From Gelidibacter sediminis (GTDB taxonomy: Bacteria; Bacteroidota; Bacteroidia; Flavobacteriales; Flavobacteriaceae), in the NCBI RefSeq assembly GCF_004364975.1, contig NZ_SOBW01000008.1:372001-436000 (forward strand): 64,000 nucleotides of DNA, given 5' to 3'. Shown piece by piece: positions 32,253 to 40,977 of this stretch (positions are counted from its first letter, which is position 1; each line of letters opens with the position of its first letter). The translations under genes were made by a program, and so were the position numbers. The notes under the pieces are model-generated. The model did not search any database and was not told the origin of the DNA. It saw nothing but the letters and a program-made list of their open reading frames with translations.

Positions 32253-33182
32253 ATGAAGATTATTAAGAATTTGTTAGCCATCGTCGGACTTGTTTGCATT
32301 TCAGGACTGTTCATATTTGCAGTGCAAAAGCCTATAGAAACTACTGTTGAGCCAGAACCGACCACCAGTAACAGTTATAATGTCTATGCTATTAAATTAC
32401 CAAATGATCTCAATTTTGCGGGAGAAAAACTTCCTATTTCTGACCCTGATGTTTATGAGCGTATGGATAGAGAACTTCTTGTCAATACGTATTGGCAATC
32501 TAATGGTTTATTAATGTTTAAGCGTGCCAAAAAATACTTTCCAATTATTGAACCAATTCTTAAAAAGCATGGTGTCCCAGATGACTTTAAGTACTTGGCG
32601 GTCATAGAAAGTGGGTTGACAAATGCTGTCTCTCCTGCGGGCGCAAGAGGAGTTTGGCAAATAATGCCGGCCACTGGTAGAGAGAATGGCTTAGAGGTAA
32701 ATGATAATGTGGATGAACGCTACCACTTAGAGAAGGCTACGGAAGTGGCTTGTAAATATCTATTGCAATCCAAAAAAAATCTAGGGTCATGGACTTTAGC
32801 CGCTGCGGCTTATAATGCTGGAAACGCAGGAATTTCAAGACGTTTAAGAGAGCAGGGTGTTGATGATTATTATGATTTATTATTAGGAGAGGAGACCGGA
32901 CGCTATATGTTCAGAATTGTAGCGTTAAAGGAAATTTTAAAAAATCCAAAGACTTATGGGTTTAATTTTGAAGATTCAGACCTTTATTCCAACATTCCAA
33001 CATTTTCAGTTACGGTAGATACAGAAGTCAAAGACTTTGCTGCGTTTTCTAAAGAATATGGTATTAATTATAAAATTCTTAAAATTCATAACCCGTGGTT
33101 AAGAGAACCTCACTTAAATAATAAATCAGGTAAAAAATACATTATTGAGATTCCTGAAAAAGGCTATTACAATAAATCTTAA
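32253..33182 (+). CDS. Lytic murein transglycosylase (MltD-like SLT domain)
   Basis: A 309-residue envelope enzyme that cleaves peptidoglycan to 1,6-anhydro-muropeptides. A single N-terminal hydrophobic segment (NLLAIVGLVCISGLFIFAV) anchors or exports it. The SLT domain (~90-230) has the catalytic Glu in LAVIESGLTNAVSPAGARG, then GVWQIMPATGRENGL and AAAYNAGNAG. The C-terminal ~55 residues (FAAFSKEYGINYKILKIHNP) resemble a single LysM-like or MltD tail. The stop overlaps the next start by one base (TAATG), so it is coupled to cardiolipin synthase. Confidence 0.88.
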   Translation: MKIIKNLLAIVGLVCISGLFIFAVQKPIETTVEPEPTTSNSYNVYAIKLPNDLNFAGEKLPISDPDVYERMDRELLVNTYWQSNGLLMFKRAKKYFPIIEPILKKHGVPDDFKYLAVIESGLTNAVSPAGARGVWQIMPATGRENGLEVNDNVDERYHLEKATEVACKYLLQSKKNLGSWTLAAAAYNAGNAGISRRLREQGVDDYYDLLLGEETGRYMFRIVALKEILKNPKTYGFNFEDSDLYSNIPTFSVTVDTEVKDFAAFSKEYGINYKILKIHNPWLREPHLNNKSGKKYIIEIPEKGYYNKS

Positions 33183-34639
33183 TGACGAGCTTCATCTCAA
33201 ATAATATATGGATAATTCTTATAAGTTTTAATTATCTACTGGTTATTTTGGCGGCATTTACCGTGCTGACAAAAAACATCAATCCAACCAAAACGATATC
33301 CTATATCATCGTTTTGGTTTTTTTTCCATTTTTCGGACTTATTGTATATTACTTATTTGGACAAGAGTACCGAAAAAATAAAATCTTCAACAGAAAAAAC
33401 ATTTTAAACCAAAAGTTAATTACTGATGTCAGTAAGCGATTGAAACCGGATAAGGAGGAGATTTCAGATTTAAAAGAGGATCTTCTAGATGATAAAATAA
33501 AACTGGTTAAATTATTACATAGCAGTGAAAACGCCCCACTTACTACTTATAATGAAGTGGATATCATTAAAAATGGTGAAAATAAGTTTAAATTTCTTAT
33601 AAAGGATATTAAAGAGGCTAAACAGCATATCCATATGGAATATTATATTCTACGTGATGATAAAATTGGATTAGAAATTATTGATCTCTTATGTGAGAAG
33701 GCAAAGGAGGGAGTTAAGGTAAGATTGAGTATTGATGATGTTGGGAGTAGTGTTTCTAGAAAGAATAAGAAAAAGATGGAGCAGAGTGGTGTAGAATGGT
33801 TTTCATTCATGCCCGTATTGTTTCCAGGGTTTACAGGGAAGATGAATTATCGAAACCATCGAAAAATCGTAATTATTGATGGCGAAATTGGATATATAGG
33901 CGGCATTAATGTCTCCGATACGTATGTTAATTATGACAATTCACCAGAGTATTGGAGAGATACACATTTGCGCATCATTGGTGAGTCTGTAAAATCTTTA
34001 CAAATTCATTTTTTAATGAATTGGGAATTTGTTTCAAGACGAAGGATTGAAATGGAAGAAAGCTTTTTTCCTAAGGAAAACTGCAAAGAGTTTGTTGCCA
34101 TGCAAATTGCAGCAAGTGGCCCAGACACGGATTGGGCCAACATTATGGAGGTAATTTTTACAGCCATTGTAACTGCTGATAAATATGTGTATCTAACAAC
34201 GCCATATTTTATCCCTAACGAACAAATTATCACAGCATTACAAGTGGCCTCAAAAAGTGGGGTAGACGTGCGGTTGCTCATTCCAAAAGATTCTGATTCA
34301 TGGACGGCAAAGCACGCAACCAATTCTTATATAGAATGTTTGTTAGAGGCGGATGTTAAAATTTATAGGTATTGTAAAGGTTTTATTCATGCCAAAACAA
34401 TGGTGGTAGATGATGTTTTCTCTACGGTTGGCACTACTAATATGGATTACAGAAGTTTTAATATCAATTTTGAGATCAATGCCATCATCTATAATAAAGC
34501 GAAAAGTTTGGAGTTAAAGGCGCATTTTTTTGAAGATCTTGAAGATAGTGAGATGATTGATAAAGAGCGATGGTTTAATAGACCAAAAAGCGAAAAGCTT
34601 AAGGAATCTTACTGCCGCTTATGGGCTCCTCTGCTTTAA
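33182..34639 (+). CDS. cls: Cardiolipin synthase (PLD family)
   Basis: A 485-residue phospholipase-D-type enzyme that condenses two phosphatidylglycerols to cardiolipin. Two N-terminal transmembrane helices (~8-30 and 38-60, ending YYLFGQEYRKNK) are followed by two HKD motifs: HRKIVIIDGEIGYIGGIN and HAKTMVVDDVFSTVGTTN, each with the His, Lys and Asp intact. Length matches ClsA. It shares the TAATG junction with the transglycosylase gene, linking cell-wall turnover and membrane lipid synthesis in one operon. Confidence 0.92.
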   Translation: MTSFISNNIWIILISFNYLLVILAAFTVLTKNINPTKTISYIIVLVFFPFFGLIVYYLFGQEYRKNKIFNRKNILNQKLITDVSKRLKPDKEEISDLKEDLLDDKIKLVKLLHSSENAPLTTYNEVDIIKNGENKFKFLIKDIKEAKQHIHMEYYILRDDKIGLEIIDLLCEKAKEGVKVRLSIDDVGSSVSRKNKKKMEQSGVEWFSFMPVLFPGFTGKMNYRNHRKIVIIDGEIGYIGGINVSDTYVNYDNSPEYWRDTHLRIIGESVKSLQIHFLMNWEFVSRRRIEMEESFFPKENCKEFVAMQIAASGPDTDWANIMEVIFTAIVTADKYVYLTTPYFIPNEQIITALQVASKSGVDVRLLIPKDSDSWTAKHATNSYIECLLEADVKIYRYCKGFIHAKTMVVDDVFSTVGTTNMDYRSFNINFEINAIIYNKAKSLELKAHFFEDLEDSEMIDKERWFNRPKSEKLKESYCRLWAPLL

Positions 34640-34646
34640 TTCAGGG

Positions 34647-35354
34647 TTAATCTATTATAGAAAAGTCATCGATGATAAGAGATGTATTGGTTTTGTTTTC
34701 AGACTCCAGTAAATCAGAAATGCTTTTTTGTGTTTTTTCAACAAATAGGTTCTTAGTCGTGGCATTCAAATTCTTTAGAAAAAATTTCCTATCTATATCA
34801 ACAATCTGTTTGTTTTTGTTAATGTAGAAACATGCAGGTACTCCAAACGAGTGTTTGTAAATTGATAAGGCATTGTTCATGTTGTTGTTGCGTTCATCAG
34901 CATATACAACGGTAACATGGTTATTGTAGCTTCGAGCCTTTTTTTTAGCGATACGCCGCTTATCCCAATACACAACAATTATTGTTACACGATTCTTGTA
35001 CTCGCTGGCTAGACTGTTAATTTTGCGAATTTCAGCTTTAGTTTGAATAATGGCTGAGTTTTTAGTGATGAGCAAAAACGGCTGGTTAATAGTTTCTGTA
35101 TAGAGTTTGCCTCCTGAAGCTTTTTTAAATTTTAGATCAAAAATATAAGTGTTTTTTAAATGCTTTTTTACCAAAGAATCGAATAGAATATCAACTTTTT
35201 CTGGTAGCCCTTGCTTTAATGCTATATCAGATTGATTATTAAATCGCTTTAAATGTTCGGATAAAGCGTCGTCAAAGTAAACTTTTTCTTCTTGAGCGAA
35301 GAGAAGTGGCGCATAGGCAATTAGTAAAAGTGCAAGTAGTTGTCTTACGGCCAT
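34647..35354 (-). CDS. Exported thioredoxin-fold protein lacking CxxC
   Basis: A 235-residue protein with signal peptide ending LLFAQ. The second half resembles a TlpA/thioredoxin fold: VTIIVVYWDKRRIAKKKA, HVTVVYADERNNN, then SFGVPACFYINKNKQIVDIDR with the cis-Pro-like VPACF loop. The position of the usual WCxxC reads YWDKRRI, with no cysteine, so redox activity is unlikely. It may be a structural or binding relative. Promoter: TTTG (complement of 35408-35411), 20 bases, TATCTTTG (complement of 35380-35387). It is convergent with cls with only 7 bp between. Confidence 0.6.
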   Translation of the reverse strand: MAVRQLLALLLIAYAPLLFAQEEKVYFDDALSEHLKRFNNQSDIALKQGLPEKVDILFDSLVKKHLKNTYIFDLKFKKASGGKLYTETINQPFLLITKNSAIIQTKAEIRKINSLASEYKNRVTIIVVYWDKRRIAKKKARSYNNHVTVVYADERNNNMNNALSIYKHSFGVPACFYINKNKQIVDIDRKFFLKNLNATTKNLFVEKTQKSISDLLESENKTNTSLIIDDFSIID

Positions 35355-35379
35355 TTATAACGCTTTCTATTGGCTATTA

Positions 35380-35411
35380 CAAAGATACTGCTAGTTTGTT
35401 ACACCTACAAA
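35380..35411 (-). promoter_or_regulatory. Promoter of the thioredoxin-fold gene
   Basis: Minus-strand TTTG (35408-35411), 20-bp spacer, TATCTTTG (35380-35387): a close match to the Bacteroidota consensus, 25 bp before the ATG. Confidence 0.65.
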
Positions 35412-35452
35412 ACTTCTCGATAAGTAGCGTAAAAAGACTGCAGAACTTTAAA

Positions 35453-35486
35453 TAAAAAAAACACTTCTTATAGAAGCGTTTTTTTA
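35453..35486 (-). terminator. Terminator after the TPR-like gene
   Basis: CACTTCT (35462-35468) and AGAAGCG (35472-35478) pair within long A and T runs, about 55 bp past the stop at 35540 on the minus strand. Confidence 0.75.
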
Positions 35487-35539
35487 ATGTTTAAATAACT
35501 ACAAGATTTTGTGGCTATATAGTGTCAATATTTATAGGA

Positions 35540-36103
35540 TTAACGTCTTCGGCCTTGCCTGTTTCCGCCGTAATGCTGATTGGGCATCTGCGCTTTTTTC
35601 ATGCTGTCTTTCATCATTTTAATCTGATCAGCCAACATGTTGCGCTTATCTAGTTTTTGTGCCTCGTTTAGTAGCAACTTTGCTTCTTGAGGACGTCTTT
35701 TGCTAAAGGCAATGCTAGCCAAATTTAATTTTGCCATAGCCATATCATGATCCATGGCAAGCCCAAAGCTTAAGGCTTTTTTGAAATATTTTTCTGCTTC
35801 ATTCATGTTGGTCTGAGAAACCATAATCCCATGCAGATAATTGTAATAACCTTCTTGCTTCTTGACCAATGCGCTGGATGGGTTTTTAATTTTATCCAAC
35901 CATTTTTTGGCACCTACAAAATCTTGCTTACGCAACCTTAAAAATGCTAATAAGATAAATTCATTTTTAAAATATAGAAATACAAAAATTAAAGAAAGTA
36001 AAATAAGCATGATGCCGTTGCCAATGTAGCCTTCAGTAAATTGATAGACGGCAAAAGCAAGGATTAACGCTGTAATAACAAGTTTAAAATTTTTATTGTA
36101 CAT
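35540..36103 (-). CDS. TPR-like membrane protein
   Basis: A 187-residue protein. Two short transmembrane segments at the N-terminus (LVITALILAFAVYQF; NGIMLILLSLIFVFLYF) are followed by helix-turn-helix repeats of TPR type (EAEKYFKKALSFGLAMDHDMA-, AKLNLASIAFSKRRPQEAKLLL). The tail is basic and Gly/Arg-rich (HYGGNRQGRRR). It presumably scaffolds other proteins at the inner membrane. It follows the DUF6263-like gene with 3 bp between, so the two are one transcript. No specific function is known to me. Confidence 0.65.
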   Translation of the reverse strand: MYNKNFKLVITALILAFAVYQFTEGYIGNGIMLILLSLIFVFLYFKNEFILLAFLRLRKQDFVGAKKWLDKIKNPSSALVKKQEGYYNYLHGIMVSQTNMNEAEKYFKKALSFGLAMDHDMAMAKLNLASIAFSKRRPQEAKLLLNEAQKLDKRNMLADQIKMMKDSMKKAQMPNQHYGGNRQGRRR

Positions 36104-36106
36104 GAT

Positions 36107-36982
36107 TTAATTTAATAATTTATAAGTAATTGTAGAGGTTATTTCTGTTGGAATGGTCATGTTGGAAGCATGAATTTGGGTATCTCCAATATAGTTGCCG
36201 GTAACAGTAATGTTAGTGAAAAGCCCAGTTTTTGAAGTCGCCTTTATAAGCGTTTCTTGAGTGCCCGTGAGGACCATCATAATATTGTCGTCAATATTGG
36301 ACATTGTTGTATTAGCAGTGCCGTAAACCTCATAAACACTTTCATTATACGTTTTTAAGGTCCAATTATTCTCAGCCTTTAAATCGCCTTTATAAGTATT
36401 TTGCCAAGAATCTTTAACTTTAACTGGCTTGCTAGGTAAAAAATAGGTCATTTGTTCAAAACTATTGGAGAGTGCTTCACTTCCAAATTGCTTCTCAAAT
36501 TGGGCCTTATTTGCTTCAATTGCAGCTTTATCTGTTATATTGGCAGCCTTAAACATGGAAGCAATCAATTTGTCGCCACCTGTAATAGATTGAATTTTAC
36601 CAGTGTTTTCCATAACCATGGTAACAGGAATGTTTAATGTGCCTCTGAACATTTTTGATGTGAGATCATTTTCATCTTCAATGTCAGTATCTGCATTCAA
36701 CAATTCTCCCAAACTAGGAGAACTCATAGTCATTTTCATATGGGTAAATACCATTTCTAAGGTTATAAGTTGGGGCGTTACATTAACCACTTTAAAATTC
36801 ATGGTGCTCCTTAAGTGGTTATCAATAATCTGATCCACACCTTGTATGTCTTGTATAATATGTTGTTTGGCTTCTTGCTCAACCTGAAATGTATCATCTA
36901 CTTTAAGGTTGTAATGCAATGTTTTTTGGGCATTAACGCCTAAAGTGAGTAGAAAAATAAGTAGAAATTTGTACACTTTCAT
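36107..36982 (-). CDS. Exported DUF6263-like protein
   Basis: A 291-residue protein with a signal peptide ending near GVNAQ. The body is beta-rich with conserved-looking segments LHYNLKVDDTFQVEQEAKQ, TMNFKVVNVTPQLITLEM, MENTGKIQSITG and LPSKPVKVKDSWQNTYKGD, the general plan of DUF6263 proteins of Bacteroidota. The family number is from memory and should be treated as tentative. It lies in the periplasm by prediction; the role is unknown. It is the first gene of a two-gene operon with the TPR-like protein, divergent from rpmH. Confidence 0.55.
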   Translation of the reverse strand: MKVYKFLLIFLLTLGVNAQKTLHYNLKVDDTFQVEQEAKQHIIQDIQGVDQIIDNHLRSTMNFKVVNVTPQLITLEMVFTHMKMTMSSPSLGELLNADTDIEDENDLTSKMFRGTLNIPVTMVMENTGKIQSITGGDKLIASMFKAANITDKAAIEANKAQFEKQFGSEALSNSFEQMTYFLPSKPVKVKDSWQNTYKGDLKAENNWTLKTYNESVYEVYGTANTTMSNIDDNIMMVLTGTQETLIKATSKTGLFTNITVTGNYIGDTQIHASNMTIPTEITSTITYKLLN

Positions 36983-37145
36983 AAGCGGATATTGTGGCTA
37001 TTGTAATAAAAATACAAAGAAACTAATTTTTTTTAAGTTGACATTCATAATTCAACTTATAAGTCGCTTTGTCTGCGTAATATTTATGCTATCTTTGAGC
37101 ATAAATTTACCTGATAAAAAATATGCAAAATAATTTAATATTAGA

Positions 37146-37176
37146 TTTGTCAGAGTAAAAAGTCTTTGTATATTTG
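37146..37176 (+). promoter_or_regulatory. rpmH promoter
   Basis: TTTG (37146-37149), 19-bp spacer, TATATTTG (37169-37176): an essentially perfect Bacteroidota promoter. The leader before the ATG at 37247 is about 65 bases. Confidence 0.75.
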
Positions 37177-37246
37177 CCCGCAGTTTTGGAGAGAGCATCC
37201 AATTGATATTTTAGACTATACAAGATTATTTTAAAGATATAAGACA

Positions 37247-37408
37247 ATGAGCAAAAGAACGTTTCAACCATCGAAAAGAAAGAGAAAAAACAAACACGGT
37301 TTTAGAGAAAGAATGGCTTCTGCTAATGGTAGAAAGGTTCTTGCACGTAGAAGAGCTAAAGGAAGAAAAAAACTATCTGTATCTTCAGAAGCAAGACATA
37401 AAAGATAA
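37247..37408 (+). CDS. rpmH: 50S ribosomal protein L34
   Basis: A 53-residue, very basic ribosomal protein: [20 protein letters not shown], then [20 protein letters not shown], ending SSEARHKR. This is the canonical L34 sequence and length. The usual companions rnpA and dnaA are not adjacent, as is common in Bacteroidota. It is monocistronic, with a strong promoter and a terminator directly after. Confidence 0.97.
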   Translation: MSKRTFQPSKRKRKNKHGFRERMASANGRKVLARRRAKGRKKLSVSSEARHKR

Positions 37409-37431
37409 TGATTAACAATTGTTAATATATT

Positions 37432-37463
37432 AAGGTGTTACTTAGGTGTAACGCCTTTTTTTG
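37432..37463 (+). terminator. rpmH terminator
   Basis: GGTGTTAC (37434-37441) pairs with GTAACGCC (37447-37454, one mismatch), followed by seven T residues. The TTTG at its end plus TATTTTTG at 37479-37486 may form the carB promoter (15-bp spacer, short). Confidence 0.8.
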
Positions 37464-37505
37464 TACCCAAATCATATTTATTTTTGCAATACAAAATCCA
37501 TCAAA

Positions 37506-40358
37506 ATGCCTAGAAATAAAAACATCAAATCTGTACTTATTATTGGATCAGGTCCAATCGTTATCGGACAAGCTTGTGAGTTCGATTATGCTGGTACCCA
37601 AGCTCTACGTTCACTTCGTGAAGACGGTATAGAAACTATCCTCATCAATTCCAATCCGGCAACTATTATGACAGACCCTACGATGGCTGATCATGTCTAT
37701 TTATTGCCGCTAACAACTAAGTCCATTATCCAAATCTTAAAAGAACATCCCCAAATAGACGCTGTTTTACCAACAATGGGTGGTCAGACCGCATTAAATT
37801 TGTGTATCCAGGCGGATGAAAAAGGTATTTGGAATGACTTCGGAGTGAAGCTAATTGGAGTAGACATAAATGCAATCAACATTACTGAAGATCGAGAAGA
37901 ATTTAGAGAGTTAATGCTTAAAATTGGCGTGCCCATGGCGCCCCAGGCCACGGCAACATCATATTTGGAAGGTAAAGAAATAGCACAGGAATTCGGATTT
38001 CCATTGGTTATTAGAGCCTCTTTTACATTGGGTGGTGAAGGAGCCTCTTTTGTACATACTGAAGATCAGTTTGATGAATTGCTGACTCGCGGATTGGAAG
38101 TCTCTCCAATCCATGAAGTCATGATTGATAAAGCTCTAATTGGATGGAAAGAGTATGAGTTGGAGTTGTTAAGAGATAAAAATGATAATGTTGTCATCAT
38201 CTGTACCATCGAGAATATGGATCCTATGGGGATTCATACTGGAGATTCCATAACAGTAGCGCCTGCAATGACCTTATCAGATACTACTTATCAGCGTATG
38301 CGTGATATGGCTATCCATATGATGCGTAGTATTGGAGATTTTGCAGGAGGTTGTAACGTGCAGTTCGCCGTGAGTCCTGATGAAAATGAGGATATCATTG
38401 CAATTGAAATTAATCCACGTGTATCGCGTTCTTCTGCATTGGCAAGTAAGGCAACAGGGTATCCAATTGCAAAAATTGCTGCAAAATTGGCCATCGGATA
38501 TAATTTAGATGAGTTGAGTAATCAAATTACCAAATCGACATCCGCTTTGTTTGAACCGACCTTAGATTACGTTGTTGTAAAAATTCCACGTTGGAATTTT
38601 GACAAGTTTGAAGGTTCTGATAGAACATTAGGGCTTCAAATGAAATCAGTAGGAGAGGTTATGGCCATTGGCCGTTCATTTCAAGAAGCACTTCATAAAG
38701 CCACACAATCTTTGGAAATTAAGCGTAACGGACTAGGCGCGGATGGTAAAGGATATAAGGATTATGATCAGATCATAGATAAATTGACCCATGCCAGTTG
38801 GGATCGTGTGTTTGTGATTTACGATGCCATTCAAATGGGAATTCCGTTGAGTCGCATTCATGAAATCACCAAAATTGACATGTGGTTTTTAAAACAATAT
38901 GAAGAATTATATCATTTAGAAAAAGAGATTTCAACGTTTACGATTGACACAATTGACCGCGATTTGTTATTGGAAGCAAAACAAAAAGGTTATGGAGACA
39001 GACAGATAGCGCATATGTTGGATTGTTTGGAGAGCCAAGTGTACAATAAACGTGAGGCGCTTAAAATTAAACGTGTATATAAATTGGTTGATACTTGTGC
39101 TGCTGAGTTTAAAGCACAAACCCCATATTACTACTCTACTTTTGAAAATGAAATGGAAACGCCAGACGGCACACGGATTTCAGCGAATGAAAGTGTGGTT
39201 ACTGACAAAAAGAAAATCATTGTTTTAGGATCAGGACCAAACCGAATTGGGCAAGGAATCGAGTTTGATTATTGTTGTGTGCATGGGGTAATGGCAGCTT
39301 CAGAATGTGGATACGAGACCATCATGATCAACTGTAACCCGGAAACTGTATCTACAGATTTTGATATTTCTGATAAATTATATTTTGAACCTGTATTTTG
39401 GGAGCATATCTACGACATCATTCGTCATGAAAAACCAGAAGGTGTAATTGTGCAGTTAGGTGGCCAAACAGCTTTAAAATTAGCCGAAAAATTAGACCGA
39501 TATGGTATCAAAATAATTGGTACAACTTATGAGGCATTAGATTTAGCTGAGGACAGAGGAAGTTTCTCAAAATTATTAAAGGAAAATAATATTCCTTATC
39601 CAGAATTTGATGTAGCCACTACGGCAGATGAGGCCTTAGAAATTTCAAATAAACTTGGGTTTCCGATACTCGTAAGACCATCTTACGTACTTGGAGGCCA
39701 AGGAATGAAGATTGTCATCAATAGAAATGAGTTGGAAGAACATGTGGTGAATTTGCTTCGAAGCATGCCCAATAATAAATTGTTGTTAGATCATTATTTG
39801 GATGGAGCCATTGAGGCTGAAGCAGATGCTATTTGTGATGGAGAAAATGTCTACATTATAGGCATTATGGAGCATATAGAGCCATGTGGTGTCCATTCAG
39901 GCGATAGTAACGCGACATTGCCACCTTTTAATTTAGGAGAGTTTGTGCTGCAACAAATTAAAGATCATACCAAAAAAATTGCTTTGGCATTGAACACTGT
40001 CGGATTAATAAACGTTCAGTTTGCCATAAAAGATGATGTGGTGTATATCATTGAAGCCAACCCTAGAGCCTCAAGAACGGTACCGTTTATTGCTAAAGCC
40101 TATAAGGAGCCTTATGTAAATTATGCTACAAAAGTTATGTTGGGCGATAAAAAGGTCACGGACTTTAATTTCAATCCGCAATTGGAAGGTTTTGCCATCA
40201 AACAGCCGGTATTCTCTTTTAATAAGTTCCCTAATGTGAATAAGCAATTAGGACCTGAAATGAAGAGTACAGGAGAAAGCATCTTATTTATTGATAGTTT
40301 GAAGGATGATGAGTTCTATAACCTGTACTCAAGACGGAAAATGTATCTAAGTAAATAA
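37506..40358 (+). CDS. carB: Carbamoyl-phosphate synthase large subunit, lacking the allosteric domain
   Basis: A 950-residue enzyme that makes carbamoyl phosphate for pyrimidines and arginine. Two homologous ATP-grasp halves are visible: SVLIIGSGPIVIGQACEFDY/IEINPRVSRSSALASKATGY and IIVLGSGPNRIGQGIEFDYC/IEANPRASRTVPFIAKAY. It stops shortly after the second half (ending NLYSRRKMYLSK), so the ~120-residue MGS-like domain that binds UMP and ornithine in the 1073-residue E. coli enzyme is missing. The frame is open to TTG 37461, inside the rpmH terminator; ATG 37506 (MPRNKNIKSVL) is preferred. No carA is nearby. Confidence 0.93.
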   Translation: MPRNKNIKSVLIIGSGPIVIGQACEFDYAGTQALRSLREDGIETILINSNPATIMTDPTMADHVYLLPLTTKSIIQILKEHPQIDAVLPTMGGQTALNLCIQADEKGIWNDFGVKLIGVDINAINITEDREEFRELMLKIGVPMAPQATATSYLEGKEIAQEFGFPLVIRASFTLGGEGASFVHTEDQFDELLTRGLEVSPIHEVMIDKALIGWKEYELELLRDKNDNVVIICTIENMDPMGIHTGDSITVAPAMTLSDTTYQRMRDMAIHMMRSIGDFAGGCNVQFAVSPDENEDIIAIEINPRVSRSSALASKATGYPIAKIAAKLAIGYNLDELSNQITKSTSALFEPTLDYVVVKIPRWNFDKFEGSDRTLGLQMKSVGEVMAIGRSFQEALHKATQSLEIKRNGLGADGKGYKDYDQIIDKLTHASWDRVFVIYDAIQMGIPLSRIHEITKIDMWFLKQYEELYHLEKEISTFTIDTIDRDLLLEAKQKGYGDRQIAHMLDCLESQVYNKREALKIKRVYKLVDTCAAEFKAQTPYYYSTFENEMETPDGTRISANESVVTDKKKIIVLGSGPNRIGQGIEFDYCCVHGVMAASECGYETIMINCNPETVSTDFDISDKLYFEPVFWEHIYDIIRHEKPEGVIVQLGGQTALKLAEKLDRYGIKIIGTTYEALDLAEDRGSFSKLLKENNIPYPEFDVATTADEALEISNKLGFPILVRPSYVLGGQGMKIVINRNELEEHVVNLLRSMPNNKLLLDHYLDGAIEAEADAICDGENVYIIGIMEHIEPCGVHSGDSNATLPPFNLGEFVLQQIKDHTKKIALALNTVGLINVQFAIKDDVVYIIEANPRASRTVPFIAKAYKEPYVNYATKVMLGDKKVTDFNFNPQLEGFAIKQPVFSFNKFPNVNKQLGPEMKSTGESILFIDSLKDDEFYNLYSRRKMYLSK

Positions 40359-40506
40359 TAAAAAAAGTATAGTCACGCGGTAAATCTTGTTAATAATTTG
40401 TAATTTAGTGATTATTAACAAGATGCCGTTTGATAATTCTGGTTTAAATTTATAAATTAGAACGCATAAATAGAGTGTATAATATTGTTTTAAACATGAA
40501 GCTTAT

Positions 40507-40911
40507 ATGAGAAAAATTACTTTATCCCTTTTGGGTTTATTATTAATTTCTTTTAGCTACGCTCGCACCAGCGCTGTTGAAGCTATGGAGGTTTATAATT
40601 ATGACTCTAAGATGTTAAATGAAGATCATGTATGGCCGCTTAACACTTATATTCTAGATCAGGATGGAGAGGTGTTGACTGATTTTAAAATGACGCCGAA
40701 TCCTGCCAGTTCCAAATTTCAATTGATTTTACCTAAGGGTATTACGAATGTTAAACTGGAGATTTTTGATGTGTTGGGAAATAAAATTATATCTAAACCG
40801 CTATCTAAACTCTCAAGTACAATTGACATATCCAAATGGAATGACGGGGTGTATCTCGTAAAAATTTCGTCTGATAATGGCAATCATATTAAGAGATTTG
40901 TAAAGCAATAA
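40507..40911 (+). CDS. Miniature secreted protein: signal peptide plus T9SS type A sorting domain
   Basis: A 134-residue protein. The signal peptide (MRKITLSLLGLLLISFSYA) is followed by only ~40 residues of low-information sequence, then a complete type IX secretion C-terminal domain from ~60: FKMTPNPASSKFQLILP, VKLEIFDVLGNKIISK, WNDGVYLVKISSDNG and the basic end IKRFVKQ. There is thus almost no cargo. It should cross the outer membrane by T9SS and be cut or lipid-linked. It could be a remnant of a larger protein or a real small surface peptide. It is a single gene. Confidence 0.85.
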   Translation: MRKITLSLLGLLLISFSYARTSAVEAMEVYNYDSKMLNEDHVWPLNTYILDQDGEVLTDFKMTPNPASSKFQLILPKGITNVKLEIFDVLGNKIISKPLSKLSSTIDISKWNDGVYLVKISSDNGNHIKRFVKQ

Positions 40912-40943
40912 ATAAATTGTAATCACATAATCAGTATTACATT

Positions 40944-40968
40944 AAACCACCGCTAAGGTGGTTTTTTT
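40944..40968 (+). terminator. Terminator after the T9SS-tagged gene
   Basis: AAACCACC (40944-40951) and GGTGGTTT (40957-40964) form the stem, followed by a T-run. Confidence 0.88.
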
Positions 40969-40977
40969 GTAATATAA

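Noticed and set aside
36945-37133. A 62-codon plus-strand frame upstream of rpmH
   Set aside because: It runs antisense into the signal peptide of the DUF6263-like gene and ends just before the rpmH promoter; composition is that of AT-rich intergenic DNA.
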